Positions 7,225 through 10,329 of a DNA stretch of 10,329 bases are shown in pieces. The translations under genes and the position numbers were made by a program. The stretch spans positions 1 through 10,329 of the forward strand of contig JAOPWI010000389.1 in the NCBI GenBank assembly GCA_025965755.1, written 5' to 3'. The notes beneath the pieces were generated by a model. It was not told the DNA's origin. It made no database searches and saw only the letters and a program-made list of their open reading frames with translations. The stretch is from Frankiales bacterium (lineage in GTDB: Bacteria > Actinomycetota > Actinomycetes > Mycobacteriales > SCTD01). Position 1 is the stretch's first letter; the number at the start of each line of letters is the position of its first letter.

Positions 7225-7254
7225 CCTGCGGGGGGCCGAGTGTGGACCCGCAGG
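7225..7254 (+). terminator. Perfect 8-bp inverted repeat directly after the remnant's stop codon
   Basis: CCTGCGGG (7225-7232) pairs exactly with CCCGCAGG (7247-7254) around a 14-nt loop, beginning at the base after TAG 7222-7224. Its position suggests the original terminator of the decayed gene. It has no T tract and could equally be a protein-binding palindrome for the SDR gene 166 bp downstream. Confidence 0.45.
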
Positions 7255-7419
7255 ACGCGCTCAGGAGCTGACTCCCGAGCAACGGGCAGGCGGTCCCGCC
7301 GAGGTGTGGGACGGCGCTCGTCACCCTGCGAAGAGCTGCGCCTGCGGCCGCCCGGCCCGGTTCGGTCGTCGCAGGTCACCGCCGCGGTCGGACAGCTGCC
7401 GTACGGAAGACTGCGCATC

Positions 7420-8163
7420 GTGACGCTGCAGGGACGGGTGGCCGTGGTGACGGGCGCCGGACGGGGCCTCGGCCGGGACATCGCGCTGGGCCTCGCCGAG
7501 GCGGGGATGCACCTCGCCCTCGTCGCCCGGACCGGCCAGCAGGTCCGCGCCGTCGCCGAGGAGGCGACGCAGGCACATGGCGTCAGGGCCTTCCCGGCCG
7601 CGCTGGACGTGCGCGACGCCGCAGCGGTGCAGCGCCTGGTCGCGCACGTCGAGCAGCAGGTCGGCCCGATCGACCTTCTGGTCAACAACGCCGCGCGGAT
7701 CGAGCGGCAGGAGCTGCCGTTCTGGGAGTGCGATGTGGAGGACGCCTGGGACGTCGTCGAGGTGAACCTGCGCGGGCCGATGGTCGTGACCCGCGCGCTG
7801 CTGCCGGCGATGGTGCAGCGGGGGCGCGGGCACGTCGTGAACGTCACCTCCCTGGCCAGAGCCGCCGCCCGCACCGGGACCTACACCGGTTACGCCGTGA
7901 GCAAGCGGGCCCTGTCCGCGCTCACCGCGTCCCTGGCCGAGCCGCTCGCCGGCACCGGGGTCGTCGCCGTCGACGTGCTGCCGGGCCTGGTCCGCACCGG
8001 GCTCACCGGCTCCATGCCGGTCTGGGCGGACGTCCCCGATGACGGCTGGGACGACGCGGCGGCGACGGTGCACGTCGTCCTCGACGTGGCCCGCGGCCGC
8101 TACGACGACCGCAGCGGCGACGTGCTGGACGCCCCCGCCCTCGCCGCAGCCCGCGAGCCGTGA
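7420..8163 (+). CDS. Short-chain dehydrogenase/reductase (SDR), classical type
   Basis: A 247-residue NAD(P)(H)-dependent oxidoreductase with a Rossmann fold. Visible motifs are TGAGRGLG at residues 11-18 (cofactor glycine motif), LVNNAAR with Asn89-Asn90, Ser144 in NVTSLARAA, and the catalytic pair Tyr158/Lys162 in YAVSK. The Ser-Tyr distance of 14 is one more than in most classical SDRs. The C-terminal quarter (GRYDDRSGDVLDAPAL) carries no diagnostic substrate motif, so the substrate is unknown. GTG 7420 is chosen because the Rossmann beta strand begins within a few residues and GGAAGA (7405-7410) lies 9 nt before it; the frame stays open upstream to 7240 but that part looks non-coding. Its codon use is more GC-extreme than that of the left cluster, so a separate transcription unit is likely. 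Confidence 0.9.
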   Translation: MTLQGRVAVVTGAGRGLGRDIALGLAEAGMHLALVARTGQQVRAVAEEATQAHGVRAFPAALDVRDAAAVQRLVAHVEQQVGPIDLLVNNAARIERQELPFWECDVEDAWDVVEVNLRGPMVVTRALLPAMVQRGRGHVVNVTSLARAAARTGTYTGYAVSKRALSALTASLAEPLAGTGVVAVDVLPGLVRTGLTGSMPVWADVPDDGWDDAAATVHVVLDVARGRYDDRSGDVLDAPALAAAREP

Positions 8164-8261
8164 GGCGGCCCGCCGCGCCGGTCCCCCCCGTCGACGTCCC
8201 GGGCCGGGTGGGCCCGTGGCGGCGCGCCGACCTGCTCCGGCCGGAGGCCGACGTCGCCTGA
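8160..8261 (+). CDS. Possible 33-residue ORF overlapping the SDR stop
   Basis: A GTG at 8160 overlaps the SDR stop as GTGA and opens a 33-codon frame ending at TGA 8259-8261. The product is Pro/Arg/Val-rich with a plausible VGPWRRADLLRPEADVA tail, and every sense codon ends in G or C. The overlap is typical of translational coupling in this DNA. However, the region is so GC-rich that a short open frame can arise by chance, there is no recognisable domain, and the segment could also be a former C-terminal extension of the SDR cut off by mutation. Confidence 0.25.
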   Translation: MRRPAAPVPPVDVPGRVGPWRRADLLRPEADVA

Positions 8262-8269
8262 GCCGTCCC

Positions 8270-8275
8270 TAGGAT
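8270..8275 (+). promoter_or_regulatory. Candidate -10 element for leaderless transcription of the patatin gene
   Basis: TAGGAT fits the actinobacterial -10 consensus TANNNT and ends 6 nt before ATG 8282. That distance would place the transcription start on the A of the start codon, as in leaderless mRNAs, which are frequent in actinobacteria. No Shine-Dalgarno sequence precedes this ATG, in agreement. No clear -35 box is seen 17-18 nt upstream. Confidence 0.45.
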
Positions 8276-8281
8276 CGGCCG

Positions 8282-9205
8282 ATGACTCGCGCACTCGTCC
8301 TCGGTGGCGGCGGACCGGTCGGCATCGCCTGGGAGACCGGCCTGGCGGTGGGCCTGTCCCGGCGCGGCATCGAGCTGGCCGGGGCCGACCGGATCGTCGG
8401 GACGTCCGCCGGGTCGGTGGTCGGCGCGCAGCTGGCCGCCGGGTTCGACCTCGCCGAGCGCGCCGAGCGCGTCTACGTGCAGCCGCCGGGCAGGGCGGGC
8501 TCGGCGGTCGACCGGGCGCTCGCCGCCGAGGTCGACCCGCGGGTCGGTGCCCGCATGATGCAGCTGATCGAGGCGCTCGGCGGCCTGTCCCAGCCCGGCC
8601 CGCCGGACGCGGAGCCCGATCCCGCCATGGCCGAGCTGGGCCGTCGCGCGCGGCAGGCCGAGACCGGCCCGGAGGAGACGTTTCTGGCGCTGTTCGCCGA
8701 GCTCGCGGACCGGGAGTGGCCCGAGCGGTTCGCCTGCACCGCGGTCGACACGGCGACCGGGCGCTTCACGGTGTGGGAGCGGTCGAGCGGCGTCCCGCTG
8801 GACCGCGGTGTGGCGTCCAGCTGCAGCGTGCCCTTCGTCTACCCGCCGATCACCCTCGGCGACAGCCGCTACATGGATGGCGGCATGCGGTCGGCGCTCA
8901 ACGCCGACGTCGCGGCGGGCTGCGACGCCGTCCTGGTCGTGTCCGTGATGGCCGACCTGCCGCCGGGCCTGGAGCTCCCGATGGCCGTGCGCGAGACCCG
9001 GTCGCGGTCGGCCCACCTGCAGGCGCTGCGGGCGGGTGGCGCGCAGGTCGAGCTGGTCATGCCCAGCGCCGAGCTGATCGAGATCAGCGGCATGGGCATG
9101 TTCCTCATGGACGCGGCCCGCGGACCGGCTGCCTACGCCGCGGGCCTGCGCCAGGCCGACGTCGAGGCCGACCGGGTGCAGGCCCTCTGGAACGCCGGAG
9201 CCTGA
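8282..9205 (+). CDS. Patatin-like phospholipase / serine esterase
   Basis: A 307-residue alpha/beta hydrolase of the patatin family, which uses a Ser-Asp dyad to hydrolyse acyl esters of phospholipids or other lipids. The oxyanion-hole motif GGGGPVG is at residues 8-14, the nucleophile Ser42 sits in GTSAGS, and the catalytic Asp199 in YMDGGMRSALNAD, so all three hallmarks are intact. No signal peptide or membrane helix is seen, so it acts in the cytoplasm or on the inner membrane face. The length suits single-domain bacterial (RssA-like) patatins. It lacks a Shine-Dalgarno site but has TAGGAT just upstream, pointing to its own leaderless promoter rather than co-expression with the SDR gene. 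It converges on the phosphatase gene with 6 bp between stop codons. The physiological lipid is unknown. Confidence 0.92.
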   Translation: MTRALVLGGGGPVGIAWETGLAVGLSRRGIELAGADRIVGTSAGSVVGAQLAAGFDLAERAERVYVQPPGRAGSAVDRALAAEVDPRVGARMMQLIEALGGLSQPGPPDAEPDPAMAELGRRARQAETGPEETFLALFAELADREWPERFACTAVDTATGRFTVWERSSGVPLDRGVASSCSVPFVYPPITLGDSRYMDGGMRSALNADVAAGCDAVLVVSVMADLPPGLELPMAVRETRSRSAHLQALRAGGAQVELVMPSAELIEISGMGMFLMDAARGPAAYAAGLRQADVEADRVQALWNAGA

Positions 9206-9211
9206 CCGGGT

Positions 9212-10329
9212 TCAGCTGCGCGGCGGTCCCACGTCGGCGCCCGCCACGGTCTGCCGGGGAACGCCGTGGTCGCCGTGCCAGTCGATGACCAGCAGCGCAG
9301 CGTCGTCGGCCAGGACACCGCCACTCGCCTCGATGACCAGGTCGGCCAGCGCCCGGGTGGCCTCGCGCGGGTGCAGCCCGCGGGTCCGCAGGATGTGGTC
9401 CTCCAGGTGCAGGCTGGCCGCCGCACGCTCGAGCATCCCGTCGGTGACGACGACCAGCCGGTCGCCGGCGACCAGCGGCACGGCGGTGCTGCGGTAGCTG
9501 CTCCCCTCGAACAGCCCCAGGGGCAGGTCCGCCGGCAGCTCCAGCATCTGCACGTGCCCGTCGCGCGCGACGTACGGCGCGGTGTGCCCGGCGTTGACGA
9601 AGTCCAGGACACCGGTGCGCAGGTCGAGCCGCCCGAGCAGCGCGGTGGCGAACCCCTCGCCCTCGAAGCCGCAGCCGTTCTCCAGCAGCGCCTGGTTGGT
9701 TCCCGCCGCCTGCTCGAGCAGGCTGGCGCCGTGCCGGCGCAGGTTGCGCAGGCTGCCGACGCAGAGCGTCGCCGTCAGCGCGCTGTCCACGCCGTGCCCG
9801 ACCGCGTCGGTGACCGACAGGTGCAGGTGGTCGCGTCCCACGGTGTAGTCGAAGGTGTCGCCGCCGATGGTCTCGGCGGGCTCGAGCCAGGCCGCCAGGG
9901 TGAACGATCCCGCCTCGCAGGTGTACGCGGCCGGCAGCAGGCGCCGCTGGATCTCGGCGGACAGGCTGAACGGGGTGCTGCGCTGCCCCCACTCGTAGAG
10001 GTCGGTGTGCCGTCGGCTGGCGATGACGACGTAGCCGAGCACGTGCGCCGTGCGGCGCACCTCCGCGATCACCGCCTCGGAGGGGGCGACCGGCAGGTCG
10101 ATCTCGAGCAGCCCCAGCGCCTCACCGCGCTCGGTGATCGGGGCGAGCAGGGTCCAGGACGGCCCCTCCCGCGGTGGCAGGACCTGCACCTGCTGGCTGC
10201 GGAGCGCCTGCTCGGCAGGCCCGCCGTCGAAGGGCAGCACGGTCGCCCGCTCCTCGTCGTCGCGCCGGACACCGGAGGCGGCCGAGCCGACGAGGGAGAC
10301 GTGCGAGAGCCGGACCAGGGAGCGCCCGG
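9212..10329 (-). CDS. GAF/SpoIIE-type PP2C serine phosphatase (RsbU-like), 5' end outside window
   Basis: The reverse-strand frame ending at 9212 stays open to the right edge, giving 372 visible residues; the 5' end is outside. An internal GTG at 10240 is not a convincing start, because protein-like sequence (LVRLSHVSLVG) continues before it. The first 150 or so visible residues resemble a GAF-type sensor (LLAPITERGEALGLLEIDL), followed by a helical linker and the SpoIIE catalytic domain from about 9960 down. Metal-binding acidic residues are visible in IGGDTFDY (9857-9865), DAVGHG (Asp at 9806-9808), VVVTDGM (Asp at 9440-9442) and the final ADDAALLVIDW (Asp-Asp at 9302-9307). Relatives dephosphorylate anti-anti-sigma factors and so switch on stress sigma factors. 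No anti-sigma or STAS gene is visible here, so its partner is unknown. Confidence 0.9.
   Translation of the reverse strand, partial: GRSLVRLSHVSLVGSAASGVRRDDEERATVLPFDGGPAEQALRSQQVQVLPPREGPSWTLLAPITERGEALGLLEIDLPVAPSEAVIAEVRRTAHVLGYVVIASRRHTDLYEWGQRSTPFSLSAEIQRRLLPAAYTCEAGSFTLAAWLEPAETIGGDTFDYTVGRDHLHLSVTDAVGHGVDSALTATLCVGSLRNLRRHGASLLEQAAGTNQALLENGCGFEGEGFATALLGRLDLRTGVLDFVNAGHTAPYVARDGHVQMLELPADLPLGLFEGSSYRSTAVPLVAGDRLVVVTDGMLERAAASLHLEDHILRTRGLHPREATRALADLVIEASGGVLADDAALLVIDWHGDHGVPRQTVAGADVGPPRS

Larger units (their letters stand above)
6954..7419. other. 466-bp gene-poor junction between the catabolic cluster and the SDR gene
   Basis: This stretch carries no complete gene that I can support. 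It contains a CCACGTGG palindrome (6962-6969), the hairpin at 6984-7002, the GTTCCCT/ATGACCG repeat, the start-less coding remnant and the inverted repeat at 7225-7254. From about 7255 to 7400 I see nothing recognisable. Codon use of the genes on the two sides differs, with more A/T-ending codons on the left, so this may be a recombination or insertion boundary. No tRNA end, integrase or terminal inverted repeat was seen. Confidence 0.55.

Noticed and set aside
7259..7330. A second possible coding remnant reading AQELTPEQRAGGPAEVWDG
   Set aside because: It looks protein-like over about 20 residues but has 8 A/T-ending codons in 23, no start, and no continuation; chance is a sufficient explanation.
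7240..7419. N-terminal extension of the SDR gene from GTG 7240
   Set aside because: Sixty extra Arg/Ser-rich residues before a Rossmann strand are atypical, and a good ribosome binding site directly precedes GTG 7420.
6954..7419. tRNA end, attachment site or insertion-sequence terminus at the junction
   Set aside because: Looked for because of the codon-use shift; no tRNA-like cloverleaf, CCA end, terminal inverted repeat with target duplication, or transposase or integrase remnant could be recognised.
8003..9016. Minus-strand open frame of 337 codons
   Set aside because: It is antisense to the patatin gene, whose three catalytic motifs are intact; the translation is low-complexity Arg/Gly/Ala-rich.

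Overview
The window is high-GC DNA from an actinobacterium. Almost all codons end in G or C, GTG starts are common, stop/start overlaps are tight, and a GAF/SpoIIE-type (RsbU-like) phosphatase is present. The extreme GC3 of the right-hand genes and that phosphatase recall Geodermatophilaceae such as Blastococcus or Geodermatophilus, but that family is an inference from style, not proven here.

Region A (1-6953) is one plus-strand, tightly packed catabolic gene cluster that begins before the window. In order it holds: the 3' part of a class III (LigB/DODA-type) extradiol ring-cleavage dioxygenase; a class II (FucA/AraD-like) aldolase; an NAD(P)-dependent aldehyde dehydrogenase of the succinate-semialdehyde type; two consecutive polysaccharide-deacetylase-fold (PuuE/cyclic-imidase-like) hydrolases; an L-asparaginase-fold amidohydrolase; and a major facilitator transporter. 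Spacing runs from overlaps of 4, 17 and 4 bp to gaps of 10, 33 and 67 bp, so co-transcription is likely. A hairpin at 6984-7002 may end the transcript. Taken together this reads as uptake of a ring compound, oxygenolytic ring opening, hydrolysis of cyclic C-N and amide bonds, then aldol cleavage and oxidation of the fragments. A nitrogen-containing ring (dihydroxypyridine, imide or lactam) would explain why three C-N hydrolase-type genes sit with a ring-cleavage enzyme. The substrate cannot be read from the sequence.

Region B (6954-7419) has no complete gene. It holds the hairpin, a short imperfect direct repeat (GTTCCCT/ATGACCG units), a start-less 3' coding remnant ending at 7224 and a perfect 8-bp inverted repeat directly after its stop codon. 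Codon use changes across this stretch: in hand-counted 40-codon samples, A/T-ending codons are 11, 7 and 5 on the left and 2, 1, 4 and 1 on the right. It looks like the edge of an acquired or rearranged segment.

Region C (7420-10329) appears to be chromosomal background: a short-chain dehydrogenase/reductase, a patatin-like phospholipase with a probable leaderless promoter and, convergent to it with 6 bp between stop codons, a GAF/SpoIIE-type PP2C phosphatase whose 5' end lies beyond the right edge. No rRNA, tRNA, CRISPR array or recognisable insertion sequence was seen.
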